Shown here piece by piece: positions 24,216-35,773 of a stretch of 64,000 nucleotides of DNA. Position numbers and translations under genes: made by a program. A model generated the notes under the pieces. That model made no database searches. It was not told where the DNA came from and saw only the letters and a list, made by a program, of their open reading frames with translations. Origin of the DNA: Solen grandis (lineage: Eukaryota; Mollusca; Bivalvia; Adapedonta; Solenidae); contig CM037782.1 of the NCBI GenBank assembly GCA_021229015.1, positions 62,733,909 through 62,797,908 on the forward strand, read 5' to 3'. How positions within the stretch are numbered: position 1 is the first letter of the stretch; each line of letters begins with the position of its first letter.

Positions 24216-27200
24216 ACTAGATGTCATTCGTGAAAACGAATGATAGGACTTTCTGCAAGCTGTGTTAATGCAAAAAGCAGGAGATAGAAGTTTCATTTAA
24301 TGACTCACCTCTGGTAGTATTTCATGTTCATGCTGAACAATTGACATTATATTCCGAAATTAGTGCAAATGATAAGAACTAAGTATTAGTCTGTGACGTC
24401 ACATGACGTCATATGATATCATAACTCTAAACATATGTAGAAATTCTGCAGAACTGCAAACTGTTTAAGTTTCAACTTTCTATCTCATCCTGAAGCTCTC
24501 TAATCCTAAAATGAAATTTTCGGTCCTATGTTCGAATCTTATTTCAGCCACAGAACTTCGGTCTTTCGGAATTTCGATTAGCTGACAGGATATGCACACC
24601 TAACTTTCAAGATGTACCATCTGTGAAAATTTGAAGAAAATCCGACCATAAATAGCGGCTGTAGAGCGTGAACACCATTTTTCACTATATTTAGCTCTGA
24701 CGTCACATGACGTCATAGTGTGCTAAAGATGCTTTTGTTCAAAAGGGCATATTTTACTGTCATAACTCTGAAATTTTCGTTATTCTGAACAACTGGCATC
24801 ATGTCAAAATCATTGCCCAAATATGAAAATTAAGAAGTATGCTTATGACGTCACATGACGTCATATGACGTCAGGACTCAAAATATATTAAAAAATTCTG
24901 CAGAACTGCAAACTGTGTAAGTTTCAACTTTCTATTTCATCCTGAAGCTCTTTAATCCTAAAATGAAATTTTCGGTCCTATGTTCGAATCTTATTTAAGC
25001 CACAGAACTTCGGTCATTCGGAATTTCGGTAAGCTGACAGGATATGTACACCTTAGTTTCAAGATGTACCATCTGTGAAAATTTGAAGAAAATCCGACCA
25101 TAAATGACGGCTGTAGAGCGCGAACACCATTTTTCACTATTTTTAGCTGTGACGTCATGTGACGTCATAGGGTGCTGCCAATCATTGAAATCAAAATTTC
25201 CTCACGCGACTAATAACCCATAAAAATTTCATCGTCCTAGGACTATTGCAACATATTAAAATAAGCGTTTAGTTAGGAAGAAGTAAAGAATAATAATAAT
25301 AAAAAATGACGTCACGTGACGTCATATGACGTTTATTTTCACATAATTGTTAAGACTCCCAGAGACCTACTAACTGACAAAATTTCAACTTTCTATCTCA
25401 AATAGGACAGTTTTTATAAGCATTTAAAAATTGACGTCCTTCGTTCGAATCTTGGATCCGCCATAGATGCTTGGAATTTTCGAATTTTGAAAAACCAGAC
25501 ACCGGTATACACAATAAGAACGTAATATACACATTCTGTGAAAATTTGATGAAAATCGGCCCATTGATAATGGCTCTGGACCGTGTACAATCTTTCGTAG
25601 TCAATTTCAAATGTGACGTCATATGACGTCATAGGCTTCTGAAAATTATTGAAATCGAAATTTCAGCGTCTGAATCATTTGTCATTAAATTTTCATTGCC
25701 CTTCGACAATTTCAATATATAGAAATACTCTTGTTAATATTAGAAATACATTATAATATAATGACGTCACGTGACGTCATATGACATTTATTTTCACAAA
25801 ATGTTTAAGACTCTTAGAGACCTATATACTGACCCAACATCATCTTTCTATCTCAAATAGGACCGATTTTATAAGAATTTGAAAATTTACGACCTTGGTT
25901 CGAATCTTGGAATCGCTATAGAACCATGGACTTTTCGCATTTTGAAAAACGGACAACGAGATGCACAACTAGAACTTAATATACACATTCTGTGAAAATA
26001 TGATGAAAATCGGTTCATAAACAATGGCTGTAGACCGCGTACAAACTTTTGTTGCATATTTCCAGTGTGACGTCATATGACGTCATAGGCATATGAAAAT
26101 CATAGAAATCAAAATTTCAGCGTTTGAAGCATGTGTCTTCAAATTTTCATTGCCTTTCGACAATTTCAACATATAGAAATATTCTTGTTAATATTAGAAA
26201 TACATTATCATATAATGACGTCACGTGACGTCATATGACATATATTTTCACAAAATGTTTAAAACTTCTAGAGACCTATATACTGACTAAATATCAACTT
26301 TCTTTCTTAAATAGGACAGATTTTATAAGCATTTAAAAATGTACGACCTTGGTTCGAATCTTGGATTCGCTATAGAACCATGGACTTTTCGAATTTTGAA
26401 AAACGGACACCGGGATGCACAACTAGAACTTTATATACACAATCTGTGAAAATTTGATGAAAATCGGTTCACAAACAATGGCTGTAGACCGCGTACAAAC
26501 TTTTGTAGCATAATTCAAATGTGACGTCATATGACGTCATAGGCATATGAAAAAAAATAATAAAAATTTCACGTCCAGGAGTATTGCAATATAGAAAAAT
26601 AAGCGTTTAGTTAGGAAGAAAAAAAGAATAATAATAAGAAGAAGAAGAAGAAGAAGAATAAACAGTACAAACCCAATAGGAGAAAGTCCTAATAAAAGAC
26701 AGAACAAACCCAATAGGTCTTTCTGCGAAAAGCAGAAAGCCCTAATAATAAAAGACAGAACAAACCCAATAGGTCTTTCTGCGAAAAGCAGAAAGCCCTA
26801 ATAATAAAAGACAGAACAAACCCAATAGGTCTTTCTGCGAAAAGCAGAAAGCCCTTAGTTCTTTCGAATCTTGGCAAACCTATAGAATCCTGCACAATGA
26901 GGTCGTAATATATAACTTCTGTGAATATTCCATGCCAATCTATCAATAAATGACGGCTGTACAGAGCGGACAAACTTTGGTAGTTATTTATAGTTCTGAC
27001 GTCATGTGACGTCATATGAAAATTTTAAATATTGAATCTAAATGTTCCTGATTATGTACAAAGGACATTTAATTTGCATTGTCTATGAAGCTTTGCAACA
27101 TGAGGAAAATTGACATCAAGAAATCGGTAATTCTATACAACTTGATGACGTCATATGACGTTCATCTTTACAAAATGCAAAGGAAACACAGAGATATATA

Positions 27201-28941
27201 ATCTTGCCAAATATCAACTTTCTATCTCATCTAGAAACGATTTTATACGTATTTGAAATTTGTCGTCCTTGGTTCAAATCTTGGATTCGCCATAGATTCT
27301 TTGCTTTTTCGAATCTTGGCAAACCTATATAATCCTGCACAATGAGATCGTAATATATAACTTCTGTGATAATTCCATGCCAATCCGTCCATAAATGACG
27401 GATGTACAGCGCGTACAAACTTTGGTAGCTATTTTTAGTTCTGACGTCATGTGACGTCATATGAAAATTTTAAACATTGGATAAAAATGAACATGATCAC
27501 CTACAAAGGACTTTCAATTTCCATTGTTTATGAATCCTTGCAACATGAGTAAATTGACATCAAGAAATCGGAAATTCTATACAATTTGATGACGTCATAT
27601 GACGTTCATCTTTACATAATGAAAAGGAAACACAGAGACGTATAATCTCGCCAAATATCAACTTTCTATCTCATCTAGAAACGTTTTTTATATGGATTTG
27701 AAATTTGACGTCCTTGGTTCGAATCTTGGATTCGCCATAGAACCTTAGTTCTTTCGAATCTTGGCAAACCTATATAATCCTGCACAATGAGATCGTAATA
27801 TATAACTTCTGTGATAATTCCATGCCAATCCGTCCATAAATGACGGCTGTACAGCGCGTACAAACTTTGGTAGCTATTTTTAGTTCTGACGTCATGTGAC
27901 GTCATATGAAAATTTTAAACATTGGATAAAAATGAACATGATCACCTACAAAGGACTTTCAATTTCCATTGTTTATGAATCCTTGCAACATGAGTAAATT
28001 GACATCAAGAAATCGGAAATTCTATACAACTTGATGACGTCAAATGACGTCATATGACGTTCATCTTTACATAATGAAAAGGAAACACAGAGACGTATAA
28101 TCTCGCCAAATATCAACTTTCTATCTCATCTAGAAACGTTTTTTATATGGATTTGAAATTTGACGTCCTTGGTTCGAATCTTGGATTCGCCATAGAACCT
28201 TAGTTCTTTCGAATCTTGGCAAACCTATATAATCCTGCACAATGAGGTCGTAATATATAACTTCTGTGAAAATTCCATGCCAATCCGTCCATAAATGACG
28301 GCTGTACAGCGCGTACAAACTTTGGTAGCTATTTTTAGTTCTGACGTCATGTGACGTCATATGAAAATTTTAAACATTGAATCTAAATGATCATGATTAC
28401 CTACATAGGACATTAAATTTTCATTGTCTATGAGCCTTTGCAACATGAGTAAATTGACATCAAGAATCGGAAATTCTATACAACTTGATGACGTCATATG
28501 ACGTCATATGACGTTCATCTTTACAAAATGCAAAGGAAACACAGAGACGTATAATCTCGCCAAATATCAACTTTCTATCTCATCTAGAATCGATTTTATA
28601 TGGATTTGAAATTTGACGTCCTTGGTTCGAATCTTGGATTCGCCATAGAACCTTAGTTCTTTCGAATCTTTGCAAACCTATATAATCCTGCACAACGAGG
28701 TCTTAATATATAACTTCTGTGAAAATTCCATGCCAATCCGTCCATAAATGACGGCTGTACAGCGCGTACAAACTTTGGTAGCTATTTTTAGTTCTGACGT
28801 CATGTGACGTCATGTGAAGATAAAAATAATATATTCCAAAATGCCATTGCTTCAGGTGTCAGTTGATATAATTTCTTTGTCCTAGACCTTCAGCAACTTA
28901 ATGAAATAACAACATGAAAAGGTTGGAAAAAAAGAATAATA
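24216..28941 (+). mobile_element. Array element 6, composite of both subfamilies
   Basis: An ACTAGATG start and B-type (near 24535, 24980) then A-type units (near 25445, 25895, 26348) lead to a run of 3' hairpins (26661-26853). The last hairpin is joined abruptly, within CCCTTAGTTCTTTCG, to the middle of a C-type unit. C-type units continue (near 27268, 27716, 28168, 28620) to a purine tail. The piece is best read as an ACTAGATG element lying next to a 5'-truncated C-type array. Confidence 0.6.
26661..26853 (+). repeat. Run of 3'-terminal hairpins, about 60-bp period
   Basis: ACAGAACAAACCCAATAGG followed by TCTTTCTGCGAAAAGCAGAAAGCCCTAATA occurs three times, after a shorter damaged copy. The CCC of this version pairs with the GGG of the ACTAGACTTC-type 5' end. 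Confidence 0.85.
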
Positions 28942-30634
28942 ACTAGACTTCTTTTGTTTTGAACAAAAGATAGGGCTTTCTGCACTGCAAACCATGACAA
29001 ACCTTGTGTTTTTCGAATTTTGACAAACCTATATAATCCTGCACAATGAAGTCGTAATATATAACTTCTGTGAAAAATTCCATGCCAATCCGTCCATAAG
29101 TGACGGTTGTACAGTGCGGATGAACTTTGGTAGCTTTTTTAAGTTTTGATGTCATGTGACGTCATATGAAAATTTTAATCATTAAATCTTAATGTTCATG
29201 ATTACCTACATAGGACATTAAATTTTCATTGTCTATGAACCTTTGCAACATGAGTAAATTGACATTCAGGAATCGGAAATTCTCTACAATTTGATGACGT
29301 CATATGAAGTTCATCTTTACAAAATGTAAAGGAAACACAGAGACGTATAAGCTCGCCAAATATCAAATTTCTATCTCATCTAGAAACGATTTTATACGTA
29401 TTTAAAATTTGACATCCTTGGTTCGAATCTTGGATTCGCCAAAGAACCTTAGTTCTTTCGAATCTTGGCAAACCTATATCATCCTGCACAATGAAGTCGT
29501 AATATATAACTTCTGTGAAAAATTCCATGCCAATCCGTCCATAAATGACGGCTGTACAGAGCGGACAAACCTTGGTTGTTATTTATAATTCTGACGTCAT
29601 GTGACGTCATATGAAAATTTTAAACATTGAATCTAATTGTTCCTGATTATGTACAAAGGACATTTAATTTTCATTGTCTATGAAGCTTTGCAACATGAGT
29701 AAAATTGACATCAAGAAATCGGAAATTCTTTACAACTTGATGACGTCATATGACGTTTATCTTTACAAAATGCAAAGGAAACACATAGACATATAATCTC
29801 TCCAAATATCAACTTTCTATCTCATCTAGAAACGATTTTATACGTATTTGAAATTTGACGTCCTTGGTTCGAATCTTGGGTTCGCCATAGAACCTTTGTT
29901 CTTTCGAATCTTGGCAAACCTGCATAATCCTGCACAATGATATCGTAATATATAACTTCTGTGAAGATTCCATGCCAATCTATCAATAAATGACGGCTGT
30001 ACAGAGCGGACAAACTTTGGTAGTTATTTATAGTTCTGACGTCATGTGACGTCATATGAAAATTTTAAACATTGAATCTTAATGTTCCTGATTATGTACA
30101 AAGGACATTTAATTTTCATTATCTATGAAGCTTTGCAACATGAGTAAAATTGACATCAAGAAATCGGAAATTCTATACAACTTGATGACGTCATATGACG
30201 TTTATCTTTACAAAATGCAAAGGAAACACAGAGACATATAATCTCGCCAAATATCAACTTTCTATCTCATCTAGAATCGATTTTATATGGATTTGAAATT
30301 TGACATCCTTGGTTCGAATCTTGGATTCGCCATAGAACCTTAGTTCTTTCGAATCTTGGCAAACCTATATCATCCTGCACAATGAGGTCTTAATATATAA
30401 CTTCTGTGAAAATTCCATGCCAATCCGTCCATAAATGACGGCTGTACAGCGCGTACAAACTTTGGTAGCTATTTTTAGTTCTGACGTCATGTGACGTCAT
30501 GTGAAGATAAAAATAACATATTCCAAAATGCCATTGCTTCAGGTGTCGGTTGACAGAATTTCTTTGTCCTAGACCTTCAGCAACTTAATGAAATAACAAC
30601 ATGAAAAGGTTGGAAAAAAAGAATAATAATAATA
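28942..30634 (+). mobile_element. Array element 7 (ACTAGACTTC subfamily)
   Basis: Start as in element 5, then C-type units (anchors near 29417, 29866, 30309) and the purine tail. No 3' hairpin. Confidence 0.6.
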
Positions 30635-32712
30635 ACTAGATTTCATTCGTTGATACGAATGATAGGACTTTCTGCTACATTTGTCAAATACTTAAAAGCA
30701 AAAAAAGTAAGAGGATATGAAATTGCAGCCTTTAACTTGCTTTTGTATGGCCATAACTTAAATAACTTTGAAAAATATACCGTTTAACTTGGAGGAAATG
30801 GCAAAAGTAACTGAAAATCATTTTTTTATAACGATTTATTTAACTTGGAATATTTTCTTTGAAATTTGCTGAAAATTGGCCAAAAAATAATGGCTGTACA
30901 CCGCGTAAAACCTTTTTGTCCTGACGTCAAATATGATGTGATATAACGTCAAATTAATATGAATTACATTGCATTCTAAATCATTTCTAAAGCATATACC
31001 ATAAGATTTCCATGGTCCTGGGAAGGTAACAACATATTTAAATTTACGCGTATATATCAAAAATTATTTTTAACCTTATGACGTCATATGACGTCAAATG
31101 ACGTTCATCTTCATAGAATTTAAAGCACTCTCGGAGACTTATTTACTTTCCAAATATTAGATTTCTAACTCATCTGGAAACGATTTTATACGTATTTAAA
31201 ATTTGACGTCAATGGTTCGAATATTGGATCCGCCATAAAACCTTTGCATTTTTGAATTTGGAAAAACGCACACCGGGATGCACAACTAGACTCTAACATA
31301 CACATGCTGTGAAATTTTGATGAAAATCGGTCCAGAAATAATGGCTGTAGACCGCGTAAAAACATTTTTAGACGACGTCAAGATTGACGTCAAAACACGT
31401 CATAGTCAAATGAAAATGATTGAAATGCAAAATGTTCTATCTGAAGCATATGCATAATCTCTAGAGAAAAAAAAAAACCTTGAGACTTATATTCTGTCAA
31501 ATATCATCTTCCTAGCTCATTTGTAAGCGATTTTATACGCATTTGAATTTTGACGTCAATTGTTCGAATCTTGGATCCGCCATAAAACCTTTGCATTTTC
31601 GAATTTGGAAAAACGGACACTGGGATGCACAAGTAGACTCTAATATACACATTCCGTGAAATTTTGATGAAAATCGGCCCAGAAATAATGGATGTAGACC
31701 GCGTAAAAACATTTTAAGACGACGTCAAGTTTGACGTCAAAACACGTAATAGGCAAATGAAAATTATTGAAATGCTAAATGTTCTATCTGTAACATATGC
31801 TATAAAATTTTAGAGGTGCTCGGACGTGTACAACATATAAAAATTAACACGTAAAAATTAGAAATTACTTTTCACCTCATGACGTCATATGACGTTATAT
31901 GACGTTCATCTTCAGAGAATGTAAAGAAACCCTTGAGACTTATATTCTGTCCAAATATCATCTTTCTAGCTCATTTGTAAGCGATTTTATACGCATTTGA
32001 ATTTTGACGTAAATGGTTCGAAATTTGGATTCGCCATAGAATCATTGCCTTTTCGAATTTGGAAAAACGGACACCGGGATGCACAACTAGAGCCTAACAT
32101 ACACATTCTGTGAAAATTTGATAAAAATCGATATAGAAATAATGGCTGTAGACCGCGTACAAACTTTTTCACCTGACGTCAAATCTGACGTTATATGACG
32201 TCATATGAATATGAAATTCAATGCATCCGAAAGCTCATGGTTTGAAATATATGCCATAAAATTTTTATTGTTCTGGGCCAATGGCAACACATCGAAATTA
32301 ACACAAATATAAGAGGAAGAAAAAAAGAATAAGAAGAAGAATAATAAAAAAACAGTACAAACCCAATATGACTTTCTGCCTGTAGGCAGAAAGTCCTAAT
32401 AAAAAAACAGTACAAACCCAATATGACTTTCTGCCTGTAGGCAGAAAGTCCTAATAAGAATAAACATAACAAACCCTATACGTTTTCCGCAGGTTGCGGA
32501 AAGCCGTAATAAACAGTACAAACCAATAGACTTCTGCCTGTAGGGAAAGTCCTAATAAGAATAAACATAACAAACCCTATACGTTTTCCGCAGGTTTGCG
32601 GAAAGCCGTAATAAACATAAAAAACCCTATACGTTTTCCGCAGGTTTGTGGAAAGCCGTAATAAGAATAAATATAACAAACCGCAGGTTTGCGGAAAGCC
32701 CTACTAATAATT
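30635..32712 (+). mobile_element. Array element 8 (ACTAGATTTC variant), terminal hairpin cluster
   Basis: The 5' end is ACTAGATTTCATTCGTTGAT then ACGAATGATAGGACTTTCTGC. Units are of a fourth type (D), with TTGACGTCAATGGTTCGAAT and GACCGCGTAAAAACATTTT (anchors near 31213, 31561, 32016), and with fewer intact TGACGTCA boundaries. It closes the array with seven to eight hairpins at 32345-32712. Confidence 0.6.
32345..32712 (+). repeat. Cluster of seven to eight 3'-terminal hairpins of two sequence types
   Basis: Two types alternate: GACTTTCTGCC-TGTA-GGCAGAAAGTC and CGTTTTCCGCA-GGTT-TGCGGAAAGCCG. Each is followed by TAATAA and most are preceded by ACAAACCC or AACAAACCCTATA. One copy (about 32514-32556) is damaged by small deletions in the stem. 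Confidence 0.85.
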
Positions 32713-33440
32713 CTTTATTGGCATAAATTTTACAGTTATAGCCATTACATGTATAATAGAACAAACAAACAAACGAACGAAGGGTATTTTACAGGAAAGG
32801 TATTTACAGAGCAGTATACACATACTTGCTTAATGATTTCACTCGTTTAAGCAAAATTGAAGAAAAAAATCAGTAAATATTACAGATTCATGAAAAGCTG
32901 ATTTACTAATCACAATATCATCAATTAGTAATCAACATCTCAAATATGATTTACTATAATTTTAAGTACTAATTATAGAAAAATAAAAATATCGAAACGT
33001 AACCTTCTAAAGTTGTTACTAAAATATACATTACACATGAAAGTTATAGGTCAACTGAGACTGAGAGAAACTGATAAAAATGTAGCATATGCATGTTAAT
33101 ATCCTTCAATTGTTAACTGGTATCCCTTGGGTGGAAAGCAAAATATATGTGTTTTAAAATATTTTAACAATATTTATATTAGGATCTAATTTTTTGTTAA
33201 GTGGGCCAGTGACAATTATTTGTTTTTCAGACAAACTAATAAAAAGTGGTATTCGTTTTCTATAACATTCATTTTACAATGTATGCATTTTCTTTCATCT
33301 AGGTATATTTGTATATCTTCCATTTTCAATTGCAAGGTCGTGAGATAAGAGTCAGAACTTTGACATGGTTTTCCTAAATTGATTTCAGGAAGATGTAAAG
33401 TCATCTTCATAAAAAAAAAAAAAAAACAAGTGCAGAACAA
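32706..33440 (-). pseudogene. LINE 3' end with zinc-binding C-terminal fragment
   Basis: On the minus strand a frame (33440-33216) reads ERKCIHCKMNVIENEYHFLLVC, a C-x2-C...H-x4-C motif typical of the C-terminal domain after reverse transcriptase in many LINEs. The frame then breaks. Downstream AT-rich sequence ends at GCCAATAAAGAATTA (about 32720-32706), a plausible LINE tail with polyadenylation signal. Only the last part of the element is present. Confidence 0.65.
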
Positions 33441-33500
33441 TCAATTTTTTTCATCATGAAATAATGGTCACAGCAATAAATTTTCATAAATATTAAATAG

Positions 33501-34722
33501 ATATCATTTTTTTTATTATTTTTTTTTAACCTTTATTATCCCCGTCTTCTGATGGAAGTAGGTCGGGGAACCATCCTACTCACCACCTTACAATATCTAA
33601 CTGCATATATCTACATATATAAATTTAACATATAATTTTCATCATATAAAAACCACTAGAAATACAATTTTCTTTATACAGATTAAGTTTAGGGTCAGTA
33701 AAGGTTAAAAAATATTCTTGAAGAATAGGAAAAAGAAAAAAAAAGAAATATCTACAGACAATCCCCTGAATGTTCTACTAATTTAAAAATGTAGGTTAAT
33801 CTTCCTGCACACAATACCTAACAATTGCCCATTTGTCACTTTCTTTTTTATTTACTTCTGTTAATTTAAAAATGTCCCAAGACAATCTTAGGTTCTTTTT
33901 AAACCCCAAAATGGAAGGAATTATTTCTTTCTTCTTGCACCAAAAAATATATTTTTTCATTTCTAAACTTATAGTATCAAATTTACAATCACTATCACAT
34001 AAACCTAATATAATATTTTTACTATTTATTATGATTTCTGGATCTACTTTCTTACTTAAGTTACTCACAAATCTTATCAAAGGCTTTATTTTTTCACAAT
34101 CATAAAAAAGATGAATTATAGTTTCCTCGCAAACTTTACAAAATGTACATAAATTACTATTAACAATGTTCATTTTAAAAAGCAGTGAAATAGTTGGAAA
34201 AATTCTGTGAACTATTCTCGTTGGTAGCCATTGTAAATAAGTATCTTTCGTACATTTGTAAACGTTTCTGTATGTTATATTCCAATTAATTTCACAACTG
34301 TCATATATAGATATCCATTTTTCTTTGCTTGTGGGAATTTCATTGTTTTTTATTAAAATATTATATATATACTTATTTTCATCCGCTCTGGTTAGTATTG
34401 GATGCATATAACAATTTAGAAAAGGATTATGACAGGTTAAATGTATGTTACTTTTTTTCATTAATTTAAACTTAGTTACAAATTTTTTCACAACATTTAT
34501 AAGACCAAAAAATTCCAAGTAATTTATTTTTTTGCCAATTATATTTTTATAAAAATTTTTTACAAGCCCTTTTTCATATAAATCAGGCATATAAATATAA
34601 TTTGAATTTATCATAAAACTTTCATTATAAAACAATGGCATATTTAACAATTGATCAAAATTTTCAATTTTGAACTTATCAATATACAACAAACAAAAAA
34701 TCAATAAAAAAAATCATATCAT
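33501..34722 (-). mobile_element. 5'-truncated L1-like LINE with possible target duplication
   Basis: A minus-strand insertion of about 1.2 kb ends in an A-rich tail (T-rich on the plus strand at 33508-33530). ATATCAT occurs at both edges (33501-33507 and 34716-34722), a possible short target site duplication. It contains the 302-codon ORF below and a short 3' UTR. Confidence 0.7.
33796..34704 (-). CDS. L1-like ORF2 C-terminal region, 302 codons, 5'-truncated
   Basis: The frame is open over its whole length. It contains WNITYRNVYKCTKDTYLQWL (about 141-160), then LPTRIVHRIFPT, then a zinc-finger-like C-TFC...ETIIHLFYDC motif (C186, C189, H198, C203), the arrangement found after RT in L1/Tx1-type ORF2 proteins. 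No endonuclease or RT active site is present, so this is only the C-terminal third. The first Met is simply the first ATG in the truncated frame. The uninterrupted frame suggests a fairly young insertion. It is not expected to be functional. Confidence 0.75.
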   Translation of the reverse strand: MIFCLLYIDKFKIENFDQLLNMPLFYNESFMINSNYIYMPDLYEKGLVKNFYKNIIGKKINYLEFFGLINVVKKFVTKFKLMKKSNIHLTCHNPFLNCYMHPILTRADENKYIYNILIKNNEIPTSKEKWISIYDSCEINWNITYRNVYKCTKDTYLQWLPTRIVHRIFPTISLLFKMNIVNSNLCTFCKVCEETIIHLFYDCEKIKPLIRFVSNLSKKVDPEIIINSKNIILGLCDSDCKFDTISLEMKKYIFWCKKKEIIPSILGFKKNLRLSWDIFKLTEVNKKESDKWAIVRYCVQED

Positions 34723-34763
34723 GATGTACATGTGTACCTAGTTTCATTAAGATGTGAATTCAT

Positions 34764-34785
34764 CGTGAACATATATATGTTCACG
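34764..34785. repeat. Perfect 22-bp palindrome
   Basis: CGTGAAC, an AT core, then GTTCACG reads the same on both strands. No associated gene is evident. Confidence 0.8.
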
Positions 34786-35160
34786 GTAGTGTACTGAGTA
34801 TAGATATATAATAAGAACAACTGTACGGAGGATAGATTTTATATGTACCGGGGATAGCTGTGGCAGAAGTCGGTATATTATTCTTAAAAAGATATATTTA
34901 ATAGATCTTTAATTATTATGGTGGGCATACCGCCGGTAGGGCATACTAATGTCTCAAAGATGATTTTGGCGGTTTGATACATACATTAAATTGTAAATAA
35001 CATAAGGAAATGCACTGTCAGTAGAAACCATATTAAGCTTGGCTTCTCCATGTTTAATTGTTTGCAATGACAATGTATTTCTCATACGTGTTCAAAAACA
35101 CGTATTGTGTAACCATTGCTATCTATAAACTTGAAGTGTACATCATTATTTTATATGTTT
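34786..35160. other. AT-rich spacer before the zinc-finger sequence
   Basis: Nothing recognisable, except TTTTTTATGTATTTTAG just before the ATG at 35175, which resembles a 3' splice site. Confidence 0.4.
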
Positions 35161-35174
35161 TTTATGTATTTTAG

Positions 35175-35773
35175 ATGGATATCACTAGTGGATCACTTGA
35201 TATGTCTGGAATACCTGATGATGTGGAGTCTGTGGCACGTTTCATGTGTGAGATATGTAACTATAGTACTAACAAGAAAGACAACTTAAGACGCCACGTA
35301 GGTGTTCATAGAGACGCTTTTCCGGAAAACTCTCAAAGAAGCACACCTCAGAAAAATGTCAATTCAGAACCAAAAGAATATATTTGTGATCAGTGTGCAA
35401 AGATTTACAAAACGAAATACGGATTGAATCTGCACAAGAAGACGCATGGTGGCTTCTTCAAGCATACATGTCAAGTATGCAATCAAGGATACAGCCAGAC
35501 AATACAGTTCAGGTTTCACTGTGCAAATCATAAAGATTTGTCTTCTACAAAGTGTTCTTATTGTAAAAAGATTTCAAGGGACCTCGTTGCAAAGGCATGA
35601 AAGAATGTGCACATCAAATTGTTGTTGAAGACATATTTAAGTTTGCCTGCAAGGAATGTAGCAAATCATTTTCTTCTAATGATGCTTTAAAGTATCACAC
35701 CAAAGGAAAGCATTGCATAGCTAGATATATTTGTGAAACATGTGGAAACCATTTGCATGATGTTCATTTCTGA
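35175..35773 (+). pseudogene. C2H2 zinc-finger protein, frameshifted copy or partial exon
   Basis: The open frame of 141 codons (35175-35600) holds three regular fingers: C25-C28-H41-H45, C71-C74-H87-H91 and C99-C102-H115-H119. A fourth begins at C127-C130 but the frame ends. The finger continues one frame over (LQRHERMC), and a fifth finger (ACKECSKSF...H-x4-H) and a C-x2-C start (CETC) occur in the third frame to 35773. So two small indels separate parts that would make about six fingers. The preceding sequence looks like a splice acceptor, so it could instead be part of a spliced host gene. Function would be DNA binding; targets are unknown. Confidence 0.7.

Noticed and set aside
14086..30055. 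About twenty minus-strand ORFs of 60-80 codons starting MTSHDV or MTSYDV
   Set aside because: They recur because the unit boundary rich in TGACGTCA supplies the same start each time. Lengths track the repeat unit, several copies are broken, and sequence conservation is no greater than in the rest of the unit. I treat them as repeat translations, though a small peptide is not strictly excluded.
12001..32712. CRISPR-like appearance of regular repeats
   Set aside because: Units are about 450 bp, all parts of the unit are repeated rather than unique spacers, and the context is eukaryotic.
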